From Actinobacteria bacterium OV320 (GTDB lineage Bacteria; Actinomycetota; Actinomycetes; Streptomycetales; Streptomycetaceae), in the NCBI GenBank assembly GCA_001298545.1, contig LJCX01000025.1:124001-188000 (forward strand): 64,000 nt of DNA, read 5' to 3'. This document shows positions 33,797 through 42,876 of this stretch, piece by piece (the first letter of the stretch is position 1; each line of letters starts with the position of its first letter). The notes below the pieces were generated by a model. The model was not told where the DNA came from. It did no database searches and was given only the letters and a program-made list of their open reading frames with translations. Position numbers and translations under genes: made by a program.

Positions 33797-34585
33797 ATGA
33801 AGCTCGCCTTCTCCACCCTCGGTGTTCCCGGTGTTCCCCTGCCCGAGGTGCTGCGGCTCGCGGTCGCGCACGGGTATCACGGCGTGGAGCTGCGCGCCCA
33901 TCCGGAGGAACCGGTTCATCCGGGACTGAGTCCGGACGAACGGTCCGACGCCGCCGCCGCGTTCAAGGCGGCGGGCGTCGAGATCCTGGGGCTCGCGGGC
34001 TACCCGCGGGTCGCCGCGCCGGGCGACGACGAGCTCGTGATCGAGGAGATCCGCAGGCTCGTCCACCTCGCCCGCGACCTCGGGGCGCCCTTCGTCCGGG
34101 TCTTTCCCGGCGGCGAGGACGAGCACGCCGACGCCATCGCCGCCCGGCGGCTCGGCACCGCCGCCGAGTACGCCGCCGACCTCGGCGTACGCATCCTGCT
34201 GGAGACCCACGACTCGCACCGCACCGGCGCGGACGCCATCCGTGTGCTCGGCCTGGTGGGGCATCGGCAGGTCGGTGCGCTGTGGGACGTCATGCACACC
34301 TGGCTGGGCGGCGAGCAGCCGCAGGAGACCTACGCGGCGCTCTCGCCGTACCTCGGATACGTGCAGGTCAAGGACATCGCCTCGGCCGAGGACAGCACCC
34401 CGCTGGCCCTCGGCGCCGGGGTGCTGCCGCTCGCCGAGTGCGTCGAGGTCCTGACCCGGCACGGCTGGGACGGCTGGCTGTGCTGGGAGTACGAGCGGCG
34501 CTGGTACGAGAACGCCGAGCCACTGCCCGGACTGCTGAACGCCGGGCGCGAACATCTCGCCCGCCTGCTGAACGACTCCGCGTGA
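33797..34585 (+). CDS. Sugar phosphate isomerase/epimerase family protein
   Basis: 262 residues, a second TIM-barrel epimerase in this locus. Seen are MKLAFSTLGVPGVPLPEVLR, GYHGVELRAHPEEPVHPGLS, VRVFPGGEDEHADAIAARRL, the metal-site segments VRILLETHDSHRTGADAIRV and QVGALWDVMHTWLGGEQPQE, YVQVKDIASAEDSTPLALGA and WDGWLCWEYERRWYENAEPL. The start is taken at the ATG at 33797; a GTG 15 bp earlier is in frame. It follows the LacI and hypothetical genes on the same strand after 76 bp of repeat, so it may be co-transcribed with the regulator. Substrate unknown. Confidence 0.82.
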   Translation: MKLAFSTLGVPGVPLPEVLRLAVAHGYHGVELRAHPEEPVHPGLSPDERSDAAAAFKAAGVEILGLAGYPRVAAPGDDELVIEEIRRLVHLARDLGAPFVRVFPGGEDEHADAIAARRLGTAAEYAADLGVRILLETHDSHRTGADAIRVLGLVGHRQVGALWDVMHTWLGGEQPQETYAALSPYLGYVQVKDIASAEDSTPLALGAGVLPLAECVEVLTRHGWDGWLCWEYERRWYENAEPLPGLLNAGREHLARLLNDSA

Positions 34586-35028
34586 GAGCGGAGCGTTCGG
34601 ACTGAGGCCCGGCAGGGCGTTCGGCAGGGCGTTCGGACCGATCCCCGGCAAGGCATGCGCCGGGCGTTCGGCCGGGCGTCAGGCAGGGTGCGCGGCCCGT
34701 ATTCGGCCCACATCCGGCAGGGCGTGCGGCCCGCCCGGCCTGCGGCCCGGCGCCGCGCAAGAGCTCCGGCCCGGCGGGGCGTGTGGGCCGGTCTGTGGTC
34801 TGGCGCCGCGCAGGGCCTGCGGCGGGTGTTCGGCAGGGTGTGGGCTGGGTCCGGTCGGCGGCGGCGCGGAAGCCGGGGTGCGTACGGTCCGGCGCCGTGG
34901 TCGGCAGGCGGTCCGGGGCCCCGCAGGGCATGTGGGGCCGGGTAATCGGGTGGCACCTCGGGTGGGGTGCGGGTTAGCCTCCGCGCCGTGTATCAGCAGC
35001 CAGCGGCGTGCGGCGCCGTCGTTTCGTC
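34586..35028. repeat. 443-bp gap of degenerate GC-rich repeats
   Basis: No gene is supported. The segment is built from drifting copies of GGCAGGGCGTTCG (two exact 12-bp copies near 34612-34635) and of GGCGCCGCGCA, repeated over about 300 bp. It looks like a decaying minisatellite or a degraded coding region. Confidence 0.6.
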
Positions 35029-36396
35029 ATGAGTCTTCTGTCCAGGGCCCTGGTCGACGTTCGGCCTCTGCGTTCCTCCCCCGTCTTCCGGCGGCTGCTG
35101 ATCGGGCGCACGGTGTCCACGCTCGGTGGCTTCATGACCATGGTCACCGTCATGTTCCAGGTCTGGGACACGACCCACAGCTCGGTCTGGAGCGGTGCGG
35201 TCGGGCTGGCGCAGGCGCTGCCGCTGATCGGCGTCGGGCTGTTCGCGGGTGCCTGGGTGGACCGGGCCGACCGGCGCCGCGCGTATCTCCTGAGCACCGT
35301 CGGCTCGGCGGTCTGTTCCGTCCTGCTGGCCGTGCAGGGCTTCACCGGGCAGGTGCCGGTGGCCGCGGTGCTGGGGCTGGTGGCGGTGCAGTCGTCGTTC
35401 GGGGCGATCGGCGCGCCCGCGGCGGGCGTGTTCCTGCCCCGGCTGCTGCCCAAGGACCAGGTGGCCGCCGGTCTCGCCCTGAACCAGGTCACCGGCCAGG
35501 CGATGATGCTGCTCGGCCCGGCCGTCGCCGGTGTCGTGCTCGGCTGGTGGGGTGTCGGCGTCTGCTACCTGGTGGACGCCCTCACCTTCGGCATGGCCTT
35601 CTACGGCGCCTACGGACTGCCGGCGCTGCCGCCCGAGGGCGAGAAGTCCCGCCCCGGTGTCCAGGGCGTGCTGGACGGGCTGCGCTTCCTGACCGGTCAC
35701 CGGGCGGTGCGCGGCGCGCTGCTGGTCGACCTGGCCGCCACCGTGCTGGCGATGCCGGCCAGTCTGTTCCCGCTCGTCAACGAGGAACGCTTCGGCGGCG
35801 ACCCGCGCACGCTCGGTCTGTTCCTGTCCGCGCTCGCCGTGGGAGGGGTGGCGGCGACCGCCCTCTCCGGACCGGTCACCCGGCTCGCCCGCCCCGGCCC
35901 GGTGATGCTCTGCTCCGCGGGCGTCTGGGGCACGGCCCTCGCCCTGTTCGGCCTGACGACCAGCGCCTGGGCGGGCCTGGGGATGCTGGCGGTGGCCGGT
36001 GCGGCGGACTCGGTGGCGGTGCTGTCCCGGGCCACGATCGTGCAGACCCGCACCCCGGACGCCCTGCTGGGCCGGGTGACGGCGGCCGAGGCGATCGTCG
36101 GCCAGGCGGGGCCCAACCTCGGCAACCTGCGCGGCGGTGTGGTGGCCGGCTGGACCTCGGGCACGACCGCGCTGATCACCGGCGGATTGATGTGCCTGGC
36201 GGCGGTCACCGCGGTGGGGACGACGACCGAGGAGCTGCGGGGCGGCCGCGCGGGCGGCGCCGATCCGCAGGACCCGGGGCCGCAGGCGGCCACTCCCGCC
36301 GCGCCACCGGTCACCCCACCGACCACGGCACCACCGGCCACCGCACCGCCGGCTGCCGCACCGCCGACCGCCGCGCCGCCCGCTACCGCACCCTGA
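35029..36396 (+). CDS. MFS transporter, likely drug or metabolite exporter
   Basis: 455 residues, about twelve helices, of the enterobactin-exporter/MFS_3-like type: FRRLLIGRTVSTLGGFMTMV, the loop-2 motif GAWVDRADRRRAYLLSTVGS, VGVCYLVDALTFGMAFYGAY, RFLTGHRAVRGALLVDLAAT and NEERFGGDPRTLGLFLSALA. Uses a proton gradient; substrate unknown. The start is uncertain between the ATG at 35029 and a GTG at 35008. The C-terminal 50 residues are a low-complexity Pro/Thr/Ala tail (PPTTAPPATAPPAAAPP). Its 3' end overlaps the convergent hydrolase gene by 14 bp. Confidence 0.86.
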   Translation: MSLLSRALVDVRPLRSSPVFRRLLIGRTVSTLGGFMTMVTVMFQVWDTTHSSVWSGAVGLAQALPLIGVGLFAGAWVDRADRRRAYLLSTVGSAVCSVLLAVQGFTGQVPVAAVLGLVAVQSSFGAIGAPAAGVFLPRLLPKDQVAAGLALNQVTGQAMMLLGPAVAGVVLGWWGVGVCYLVDALTFGMAFYGAYGLPALPPEGEKSRPGVQGVLDGLRFLTGHRAVRGALLVDLAATVLAMPASLFPLVNEERFGGDPRTLGLFLSALAVGGVAATALSGPVTRLARPGPVMLCSAGVWGTALALFGLTTSAWAGLGMLAVAGAADSVAVLSRATIVQTRTPDALLGRVTAAEAIVGQAGPNLGNLRGGVVAGWTSGTTALITGGLMCLAAVTAVGTTTEELRGGRAGGADPQDPGPQAATPAAPPVTPPTTAPPATAPPAAAPPTAAPPATAP

Positions 36397-36982
36397 GCTT
36401 CGCCTCCCCGTCCAGGCACCACTCCAGCACCGACGGCCAGGAGCCGTAACCGGCGTCCAGGTCGAGGTGGGCGGCGCCCGGGAGGAGTTCGGCGGTCAGG
36501 CCCAGCAAGTCGCCGTAGGCCGCCTGCACGCCTTCCGGGAGGTAGGGGTCGTCGTCCCCGGCGACGAGCCGGGTGGGGTGCGGGAGCGGACGGCCGTCGA
36601 GCCGCCCGAGGAGGTTCCCGGTGAGCCGGAACCCCTCGACCTCCGGATACCGCGCGAGGACCGAGCCGGACGGCGGAGCCACCAGCAGCACCCGGTCGAC
36701 GCCCGCGAGTCCCGGCAGGTCGCGGGCGACGGCGTGCAACCAGAGGAGGACCGACAGGCTGTGGGCGACGACCACCCGCTCGGAGCCCGCGGCGAGCCCG
36801 TCGAGGTGGCGGGCGAGCTCGGTCAGCCACACCTCCAGGTCGGGGTCGTCCGGGTCGGGCAGCTGCGGGTGGACGGCCTCGTGACCGAGCTCGGTGAGGC
36901 GGTCCGCGAGCCAGTGCTGCCAATGGTCCTCGGGACGGTGGTTCTGCCAGCCGTGGAGGATGAGACAGGAGCGCGTGGTCAT
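36383..36982 (-). CDS. RBBP9/YdeN-type serine hydrolase
   Basis: 199 residues of small alpha/beta hydrolase. The N-terminal CLILHGWQNHRPEDHWQHWL is the RBBP9/YdeN hallmark; VVVAHSLSVLLWLHAVARDL holds the nucleophile Ser in the HS.S elbow; LVAGDDDPYLPEG supplies the Asp and LLPGAAHLDLDAGYGSWPSV the His. Predicted cytoplasmic esterase of unknown substrate. Start taken at 36982; an in-frame ATG nine codons earlier is possible. It overlaps the MFS gene at its 3' end and is divergent from a LysR gene, which may control it. Confidence 0.87.
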   Translation of the reverse strand: MTTRSCLILHGWQNHRPEDHWQHWLADRLTELGHEAVHPQLPDPDDPDLEVWLTELARHLDGLAAGSERVVVAHSLSVLLWLHAVARDLPGLAGVDRVLLVAPPSGSVLARYPEVEGFRLTGNLLGRLDGRPLPHPTRLVAGDDDPYLPEGVQAAYGDLLGLTAELLPGAAHLDLDAGYGSWPSVLEWCLDGEAKLRVR

Positions 36983-37033
36983 GGGTCCGATGATTTCCGA
37001 TCCCGTCACGCAAGGTCCAGTTAATCTTTTCCG

Positions 37034-38044
37034 GTGGAACCCGTAAGCCAGCCCTTAATCCAGCCGTCGAGCCCGCCTTCGAGCCCGCCTTCCAGTCGGC
37101 CGCCGCTGAGCCGGCCTCTGGACGCGGCCTTCTCCGTCGACCTGCGCCGCCTGACCGTCCTGCGCGAGCTGGAGCGCCGGGGCAGCCTCGCGCGGACGGC
37201 CGAGGCCCTGCATCTCACACCCTCGGCGGTCTCCCAGCAGCTCGCCGCCCTCGCCCGTGAGCTGGGCGTGCCGCTCACGGAACGGGACGGCAGGGGCGTA
37301 CGCCTCACCGGTCAGGCCCGGGTCCTGCTCGCGCATGCCGAGGTCATCGCCGCCCAACTGGAGCGGGCCCGCGCCGACCTGGCGGTGTACGGGGAGGGCG
37401 GGCGGGGCTCGGTCACCGTCGGCTGTTTCTCCAGCGGCATCCTGGGGCTGCTGCCGGCCGCGCTGCGGGCGTTGCGCGACCGGCTTCCGCACCTGCGCGT
37501 GGACGTCGTGGAGGCGGAGCCGCCGGACCTGTTCACCGCGCTCGACGGCGGGCAGGTCGACGTGGCCGTCGCCGTCGACTTCGCGGCCGCTCCCCCGCAC
37601 ACCGACCGCCGTTACACCCGCGAGGACCTGCTGACGGACGTCCTGGACCTCGCCCTCCCGCCCGACCACCCCCTCGCGGAGCGCGCCGAGGTGCCGTTGC
37701 GGGAGCTGGCCACGGACGTCTGGATCGTCGGCAACGCCCTCAGCTGCTGCGGGGCGGTGACCCGTTCGGTGTGCGCGGCGGCCGGGTTCACGCCCGACAT
37801 CCGGCACGACGTGAACGACTGGGCCGCGCTGGCGGGTCTGGTCGAGGCGGGGCAGGGGGTGGCGCTGGTGCCCCGGCTGGTGCGGTCGCTGTACGCCCAC
37901 CGGGAACTGGTGCTGCGCCCGGCGCAGGGCGAGCCGCCGTCCCGGAACGTCTTCGTCGCCGTACGGGCCGGGGCGGAGCGGGATCCGGTGGTCTCGGCGG
38001 TGCGGGACGAACTGCGTACGGCTGCCGCCCGCCCACCGGCATGA
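37034..38044 (+). CDS. LysR-family transcriptional regulator
   Basis: 336 residues from a GTG. After about 30 Pro/Ser-rich residues comes the HTH: DLRRLTVLRELERRGSLART, AEALHLTPSAVSQQLAALAR and ELGVPLTERDGRGVRLTGQA. The effector domain follows (VTVGCFSSGILGLLPAALRA, VDVAVAVDFAAAPPHTDRRY, VEAGQGVALVPRLVRSLYAH). LysR proteins act as tetramers and respond to a small-molecule inducer. Target unclear; the divergent hydrolase starts 52 bp away and is the natural candidate. The Pro-rich leader may mean that the true start lies further in. Confidence 0.88.
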   Translation: MEPVSQPLIQPSSPPSSPPSSRPPLSRPLDAAFSVDLRRLTVLRELERRGSLARTAEALHLTPSAVSQQLAALARELGVPLTERDGRGVRLTGQARVLLAHAEVIAAQLERARADLAVYGEGGRGSVTVGCFSSGILGLLPAALRALRDRLPHLRVDVVEAEPPDLFTALDGGQVDVAVAVDFAAAPPHTDRRYTREDLLTDVLDLALPPDHPLAERAEVPLRELATDVWIVGNALSCCGAVTRSVCAAAGFTPDIRHDVNDWAALAGLVEAGQGVALVPRLVRSLYAHRELVLRPAQGEPPSRNVFVAVRAGAERDPVVSAVRDELRTAAARPPA

Positions 38045-38149
38045 CCCCGGGGGTTCTGCGTCAGGTCCCGGGGTCTTGCGTCAGGTCCCGGGGGTCTTGT
38101 GTCCGGTCCCGGGGGTCTTGTGTCCGGTCCCCTTGGTCTTGTGTCAGGT
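38045..38149 (-). repeat. Five-unit 20-22-bp tandem repeat at a convergent gene junction
   Basis: Units of the form CCCGGGGGTCTTGTGTCCGGT start at 38045, 38067, 38087, 38108 and 38129; units three and four are identical. The array fills the whole gap between the LysR stop and the small membrane-protein gene, and the last unit contains that gene's stop codon. Confidence 0.9.
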
Positions 38150-38500
38150 GACGACGGCGATGGCGACCAGCGTCACCCAGGTCACGGCCACCGCGGCCCC
38201 CCGAGCCAGGGCCACCCGGTCGAGGACGCCGCCCAGCCGACCGGTGCGGCCGGCCGGCAGGGCGCGCAGGGCCCGGCTGAGCAGCAGCGACGCACCGGCC
38301 ACGGAGGCCAGCAGGAAGACCGGGCCTTCGCGGGGAAGGTCCGGGTCCCAGGACTCCCGCGCCTGGTTCTCCAGGTACAGGAGCATGGCGAGGGCGTACC
38401 AGAGGAGCACGCTGCCGGCCGTGACGACGGTTTCCAGCGCCGAGGAGAGCACCTCCCCGGGCCGGACGAACCGCCGTGCCGCGTTCCTGGCGGCGCTCAC
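38144..38500 (-). CDS. Small integral membrane protein
   Basis: 118 residues from a GTG overlapping the acetyltransferase stop (GTGA). Three hydrophobic segments are visible: [40 protein letters not shown] and [20 protein letters not shown]. Between them are basic loops ([20 protein letters not shown]). It has no recognisable catalytic motif. It is the last gene in a run EamA, EPSP synthase paralogue, acetyltransferase, membrane protein, all tightly packed. Function unknown. Confidence 0.72.
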   Translation of the reverse strand: MSAARNAARRFVRPGEVLSSALETVVTAGSVLLWYALAMLLYLENQARESWDPDLPREGPVFLLASVAGASLLLSRALRALPAGRTGRLGGVLDRVALARGAAVAVTWVTLVAIAVVT

Positions 38501-39129
38501 CGCGCGCGCGGCGGGAATCCCGCCACCCGTTCCACCAGCCGGCGCTCGCACCGCGGCCATTCCTCCGCCGTGATGGAGAAGATCGCGGAGTCGCGCAGGC
38601 GGTCGTCCTCCCCCGGCGCCCAGGAGCGGGACCAGTTGCGCAGGACGCCCTCGAAGCGGGCGCCGACGCTCGCGATGGCCGCGCGGGAGCGGGTGTTGCG
38701 GGCGTCCGTCTTCAGGTCCACCCGGGAGACGCGCCACTGTGTGAAGGCGTGCCGGAAGAGGAGGAGCTTGGCCTCGGCGTTGATGCCGGTGCCCTGGGCG
38801 GAACCGGCCAGCCAGGTGAAACCGACCTCGACGGCGTCCAGTTGCTCGTCGCTCCGCCAGGAACGCGGCTCCCAGTACGAGGTCGCGCCGACCGCCCGGC
38901 CGGAGGCCAGGGAGATCTGGGCGTAGGGCGCGAGGCTGCCGGTCGCCGCGCGGGCGAGCTGGGCGTCGACGTAGTCACCGACCTCGTGCGCCCTGGGCAC
39001 CCAGGTGAAGTCGTACGTCTGCCGGTTCTCCTCCGCCGCCACCGCCAGCTCGGCCGTGTGCCGTTGCTCCAGCGGCTCCAGGCGCACCAGCGCGCCTTCG
39101 AGGACCGGTCCCTCCAGCTTGAAACTCAC
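38497..39129 (-). CDS. GNAT-family N-acetyltransferase
   Basis: 210 residues of RimJ/RimL type: [60 protein letters not shown] (acetyl-CoA loop region), [20 protein letters not shown] and [20 protein letters not shown]. The last two are diagnostic for this branch. Starts at a GTG overlapping the upstream gene (GTGA). Acetyl acceptor unknown; a protein N-terminus or an exported small molecule are both possible given the EamA neighbour. Confidence 0.86.
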   Translation of the reverse strand: MSFKLEGPVLEGALVRLEPLEQRHTAELAVAAEENRQTYDFTWVPRAHEVGDYVDAQLARAATGSLAPYAQISLASGRAVGATSYWEPRSWRSDEQLDAVEVGFTWLAGSAQGTGINAEAKLLLFRHAFTQWRVSRVDLKTDARNTRSRAAIASVGARFEGVLRNWSRSWAPGEDDRLRDSAIFSITAEEWPRCERRLVERVAGFPPRAR

Positions 39130-40397
39130 CCGTCGCTGTCCTTCCGCAGTACCTTCGCCAGTTCCGCGAACGCCTCGTGGAATCCGGGGAAAGTCTTGCG
39201 GACACAGCCGGGGTCGTCGAACGAGATTCCGGGGACGCGCAGTCCGGTCACCGCGAAGGACATGACGATGCGGTGGTCGCCGTAGGTCTTGATGTCGGCG
39301 CCCGTGAGGGAACCGCCCGCACGAGAACCGGCCGCGCCGGGCCTGATCTCGATCCAGTCGGGGCCGGTCGCCACCTCCGCGCCCAGCCGCCGGAGGTTCT
39401 GCGCGCAGGCCTCCAGGCGGTCGCACTCCTTCACCCGCGTGTTCGCCACGTCCTCGATGCGTACGGGCCCGGAGGCGAAGGGGGCGATCGCGGCGAGGGT
39501 CGGCATGGTGTCGGAGATGTCCCGCATGTTGACCGTGACGCCGTGGAGTTCACCGGTCCCGGACACGGTCGTACGGTCCGCGCCGACGTCCACCCGGGCG
39601 CCCATCCGCCGCAGTACGTCCACGAATCCCAGGTCGCCCTGGAGCGCGTGCTCGCCGAGGCCCGGCACGGTCACCTCGCCGCCGGTCAGCGCGGCCGCCG
39701 CGAAGAAGTAGCTCGCGGTGGAGGCGTCGGGTTCGATCGCGTAGGTCGTGGCCCGGTAGCCGCCCGGGGGGACGACGTACGTGTCCCCCTCGCGCCCCAC
39801 CTCCACCCCGAACGCCCGCATCATCGCGATCGTGATCTCGACGTACGGCACCGAGACCAGGTCGGTGACGGTGACGCGCAGGCCGGTGCGGGTGAGCGGG
39901 CCGAGCAGGAGGAGGGCGGTCAGGTACTGGGAGGACTGGCCGGCGTCCAGCACCACGTCCCCGCCCTCGACGCCGGACGCCCGCACGGTCAGCGGGTGGT
40001 GGCCCTCCGCCTCCTCGTGCCGCAGGTCCACGCCCAGGTCGCGCAGGGCGCGGGTGAGCGGGAGGAGGGGGCGGCGGCGCATCTGCGGGGAGGCGTCGAA
40101 GCGGTACGTGCCGTGGCCGGCGGCGGCGAGGGTCGGCAGGAAGCGTGCCGTGGTCGCGCCGTCCCGGCAGTAGACGTCGGCCTCGGCGAGCGCCGGGCCC
40201 TGCGGGCGGCCGTCGACCTGCCAGGCGTCCGGCGTCCGTCCCACCCGGTAGCCGAGCCGGGTCAGGCCCTCGGCGAACCCCTCGGTGTCGTCGGAGCGAA
40301 GGGGGCGCTGGAGGGTGGTGACGCCGTCGGCTGCTGCCGCCAGGAACAGGGCGCGGGCGGTGAGGGACTTGGAACCGGGGATGTCGACGAGGGCCAT
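39126..40397 (-). CDS. aroA: EPSP synthase paralogue (3-phosphoshikimate 1-carboxyvinyltransferase family)
   Basis: 423 residues. The family transfers enolpyruvate from PEP to shikimate 3-phosphate. Conserved parts: [83 protein letters not shown] and [15 protein letters not shown]. The loop corresponding to E. coli Asn94-Ala95-Gly96-Thr97 reads Asp-Gly-Ala-Thr ([12 protein letters not shown]), so the Gly96 position is Ala, and GSKS is followed by LTAR rather than the usual N-R. The other catalytic residues are present. The start is ATG 40397; ATG 40406 would overlap the EamA stop. It sits among accessory genes, so it may be a second enzyme beside the housekeeping one. Confidence 0.82.
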   Translation of the reverse strand: MALVDIPGSKSLTARALFLAAAADGVTTLQRPLRSDDTEGFAEGLTRLGYRVGRTPDAWQVDGRPQGPALAEADVYCRDGATTARFLPTLAAAGHGTYRFDASPQMRRRPLLPLTRALRDLGVDLRHEEAEGHHPLTVRASGVEGGDVVLDAGQSSQYLTALLLLGPLTRTGLRVTVTDLVSVPYVEITIAMMRAFGVEVGREGDTYVVPPGGYRATTYAIEPDASTASYFFAAAALTGGEVTVPGLGEHALQGDLGFVDVLRRMGARVDVGADRTTVSGTGELHGVTVNMRDISDTMPTLAAIAPFASGPVRIEDVANTRVKECDRLEACAQNLRRLGAEVATGPDWIEIRPGAAGSRAGGSLTGADIKTYGDHRIVMSFAVTGLRVPGISFDDPGCVRKTFPGFHEAFAELAKVLRKDSDG

Positions 40398-40402
40398 GCC
40401 CC

Positions 40403-41551
40403 TCATGATCCCGCGCCGGTCCGCTCCGGCGCCGGTACGTCCACGGGATGGACGGAGGTCCAGGCGGTTCCGTCCGGCTGAACAACAGGTGGAACAGGGG
40501 GCTGATCGGCGGGTTGGGCAACAGGTTGCGCATGGGCATGGTCGGCGGGTTGAGCAGGGGCCCGGTCGGCGGGTTGAGCAGCAGGTTGCACAGCCGATGG
40601 GGCGGACGGTGGGACGGCGGACGGGACGGCAGATCGGGCGGCAGACGGGACGGCAGCCGGGACGGCAGATCGGGCGGCAGATCGGGCGGCAGATGGGGCG
40701 GCCGGTGCGAGCGAGGTGAGTGCCACCCCGCCCACCAGCAGCGCCGCCGCGCACCAGCGCAGGCCGCTCACCGGCTCGCCGAGGAACAGGGCGGCCGACG
40801 TCATGCCGAAGACGGGGACCAGGAGGGAGAAGGGGGCCACCGTGGACGCCGGGTGTCGGTGCAGCAGCCAGCCCCAGGCGCCGAAGCCGAAGACGGTGGT
40901 GACCCAGGCGACATAGCCGAGCGTGCCGGCGCCCTGCCAGTCCAGCGCGCGCAGCGCGGCCAGGTCCCGCGACGGGCCCTCGGTCAGCACGGAGAGGGCC
41001 AGCAGGGGCAGCACCGGGACCGTGCTCACCCACACCATGAAGTTCAGCGGGTCCGGCGGGGAGGCCCTGCGGGTGAGGACGTTCGACGCGCCCCAGCAGG
41101 CCGCCGCCGCGACGACCAGCGCGAACGCGCCGAGCGAACCGGAGGCGCCCTCGTCGGCCGCGGCCACCCCGATCCCGGCGAGGGCCACGGCCATGCCCAA
41201 CAGCCGCACCCGGGTGGGGCGTTCGCCGAGCACCGCGAACGCGATGACGGCCGTGAACACCGACTGGATCTGGAGGACCAGCGACGACAGGCCGGCCGGC
41301 ATGCCCGCGTCCATGCCGACGAACAGCAGCCCGAACTTCGCCACCCCCAGCACCAGACCCACCGCCACGATCCACTTCCAGGCCACCTTCGGGCGGCCCA
41401 CGAAGAACACCGCGGGCAGTGCCGCCACCAGGAAACGCAGGGCCGAGAAGAGCAGCGGCGGGAAGTGGCCGAGGCCGATCTCGACGACGGTGAAGTTCAC
41501 ACCCCAGACGGCGGCGACGAGGACGGCGAGGGCGAGGTGAGCGGGGCGCAT
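40403..41551 (-). CDS. EamA-family exporter with repetitive tail
   Basis: 382 residues. The first 285 or so form two EamA repeats (ten helices): ALAVLVAAVWGVNFTVVEIG, LRFLVAALPAVFFVGRP, GLSSLVLQIQSVFTAVIAFA, then ACWGASNVLTRRASPPDPLN and STVAPFSLLVPVFGMTSAAL with FLGEPVSGLRW. Such proteins export amino acids, purines or other metabolites. The remaining ~95 residues are low-complexity Ala/Pro/Ser/Gln repeats encoded by a minisatellite and unlikely to be part of the core fold. Divergent from a LysR gene 87 bp away, the usual arrangement for a regulated exporter. Confidence 0.87.
   Translation of the reverse strand: MRPAHLALAVLVAAVWGVNFTVVEIGLGHFPPLLFSALRFLVAALPAVFFVGRPKVAWKWIVAVGLVLGVAKFGLLFVGMDAGMPAGLSSLVLQIQSVFTAVIAFAVLGERPTRVRLLGMAVALAGIGVAAADEGASGSLGAFALVVAAAACWGASNVLTRRASPPDPLNFMVWVSTVPVLPLLALSVLTEGPSRDLAALRALDWQGAGTLGYVAWVTTVFGFGAWGWLLHRHPASTVAPFSLLVPVFGMTSAALFLGEPVSGLRWCAAALLVGGVALTSLAPAAPSAARSAARSAVPAAVPSAARSAVPSAVPPSAPSAVQPAAQPADRAPAQPADHAHAQPVAQPADQPPVPPVVQPDGTAWTSVHPVDVPAPERTGAGS
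40480..40705 (-). repeat. Minisatellite encoding the EamA C-terminal tail
   Basis: On the plus strand, 11-bp units of the type GGGACGGCAGA and GGGCGGCAGAT alternate from about 40600 to 40700, preceded by longer GGTCGGCGGGTTGAGCA units. All lie inside the exporter gene and keep its frame open. Confidence 0.75.
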
Positions 41552-41638
41552 GCGCCGAGGATCACCCGCCCGGACCGTGAAGCACCAGCGATGATTGCTG
41601 CATGGTGGGATGAAGGAACGCTACCGATTGGACTCCCG

Positions 41639-42547
41639 GTGCTCGATCTCCAGCGACTGCGCGCCCTGCACGCCGTCTCCGTCCACGGCACCGTGGGCGC
41701 CGCGGCCGCCGCCCTCGGCTACACCCCGTCGGCGGTCTCCCAGCAGATCACCAAGCTGGAACGGGAGACCCGGACGGTTCTGCTGGAGCGGGCCGGGCGC
41801 GGCATCCGGCTCACCGACGAGGCACTTCAACTCGCCGCCACGGCGAAGGAGTTGCTGGCGATCGTCGAGCGGGCCGAGACCGGGCTCGAGGAGCGGCGCG
41901 GGGTGCCGGCCGGGCGGCTGGCCATCGCCGCGTTCGCCTCGGCGGCGCGCGGACTGCTGCCGCCCGTCCTCGCCGACCTGGCCCGTCGGCACCCGGCCCT
42001 GGACGCCCGGCTCACCGAGGTCGACCCCCACCTGTCCGTGGACCTGGTGGCGAAGGGGGCCGTCGACCTCGCCGTCGCGCACGACTGGGACATCGTGCCG
42101 CTGCCCGCCCCGGCGGGTGTCGAGCACGCGGTGATCGGCGACGACGCGTGCGATCTGCTGGTGCCCGAGGCGCACCCCTTCGCGGGGCGGACGGGCGTAC
42201 GGCGGGAGGAGCTGGGCGGTGAGCGGTGGATCTGCCAGCCGCCGGGCCGGGTCTGTCACGACTGGCTGGTGCGCACGCTGCGGGCTGCGGGGCACGAGCC
42301 CGACCTCGTCCACACGGCCGAGGAGAATCCGACCCTCGTCGCCCTGGTGGCCGCCGGTCTCGGGGTGGCGCTCATCCCCCGCCTCGGGCGCGGCCCGCTG
42401 CCGGCCGGCGTCGTGGAGGTCCCGCTCGACCCGACACCCGTACGCCGGCTGTACGCACTGTGGCGCACGGGGGCGGCCCGGCGTCCGGCGATCGCGGAGA
42501 CGGTGCGGGTACTGCGGGAGGAGTGGCCGAGGGCGTCAGCACACTGA
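41639..42547 (+). CDS. LysR-family transcriptional regulator
   Basis: About 302 residues from the GTG at 41639, where family homology begins (LDLQRLRALHAVSVHGTVGA); an in-frame ATG at 41591 would add 16 residues. HTH: AAAAALGYTPSAVSQQITKL, then ERETRTVLLERAGRGIRLTD. Effector domain: GRLAIAAFASAARGLLPPVL, DLVAKGAVDLAVAHDWDIVP and ALVAAGLGVALIPRLGRGPL. It is divergent from the EamA exporter and is the likely regulator of it and of the genes behind it. The inducer is probably the exported compound. Confidence 0.87.
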   Translation: MLDLQRLRALHAVSVHGTVGAAAAALGYTPSAVSQQITKLERETRTVLLERAGRGIRLTDEALQLAATAKELLAIVERAETGLEERRGVPAGRLAIAAFASAARGLLPPVLADLARRHPALDARLTEVDPHLSVDLVAKGAVDLAVAHDWDIVPLPAPAGVEHAVIGDDACDLLVPEAHPFAGRTGVRREELGGERWICQPPGRVCHDWLVRTLRAAGHEPDLVHTAEENPTLVALVAAGLGVALIPRLGRGPLPAGVVEVPLDPTPVRRLYALWRTGAARRPAIAETVRVLREEWPRASAH

Positions 42548-42876
42548 CCGACCCGGGCGCCCGGGGCCCCGGGAGCGGTCCGAGCTCGGGCGGTCGTCCC
42601 GTCGGTCGCTCCTGCCGCACCCGTACCGACTTCCGTGAAACGGGGTGCGACCGGGAACCCTGCCCGAACTCCACTCGTCCAACTTCCACGCCGTCGGACG
42701 AGTCACCTCGGTGCGGTGTCGGCCCTCGCTGCTGGCTGCGATCGCTGACCCACCCTCTCCGCCGCACCGCGGCCCGGCGGCCGAGCCGTCATCGGCGCGC
42801 CCCCCTCCAATGCGCCGATGGCGGCGCCTTCCGCGGGTAGCGTGCGCCACCGGCCCCCCCACCGGAAGGAGCGCAC
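42548..42876. other. Gap with no supported feature
   Basis: 329 bp after the LysR gene. Short GC-rich palindromes such as CCCGGGCGCCCGGGGCCCCGGG right after the stop may help termination. I see no gene and no convincing promoter boxes for the glycosidase downstream. Confidence 0.4.

Noticed and set aside
38045..38149. CRISPR array
   Set aside because: Units abut with no spacers between them and no cas genes are present; it is a simple tandem repeat.
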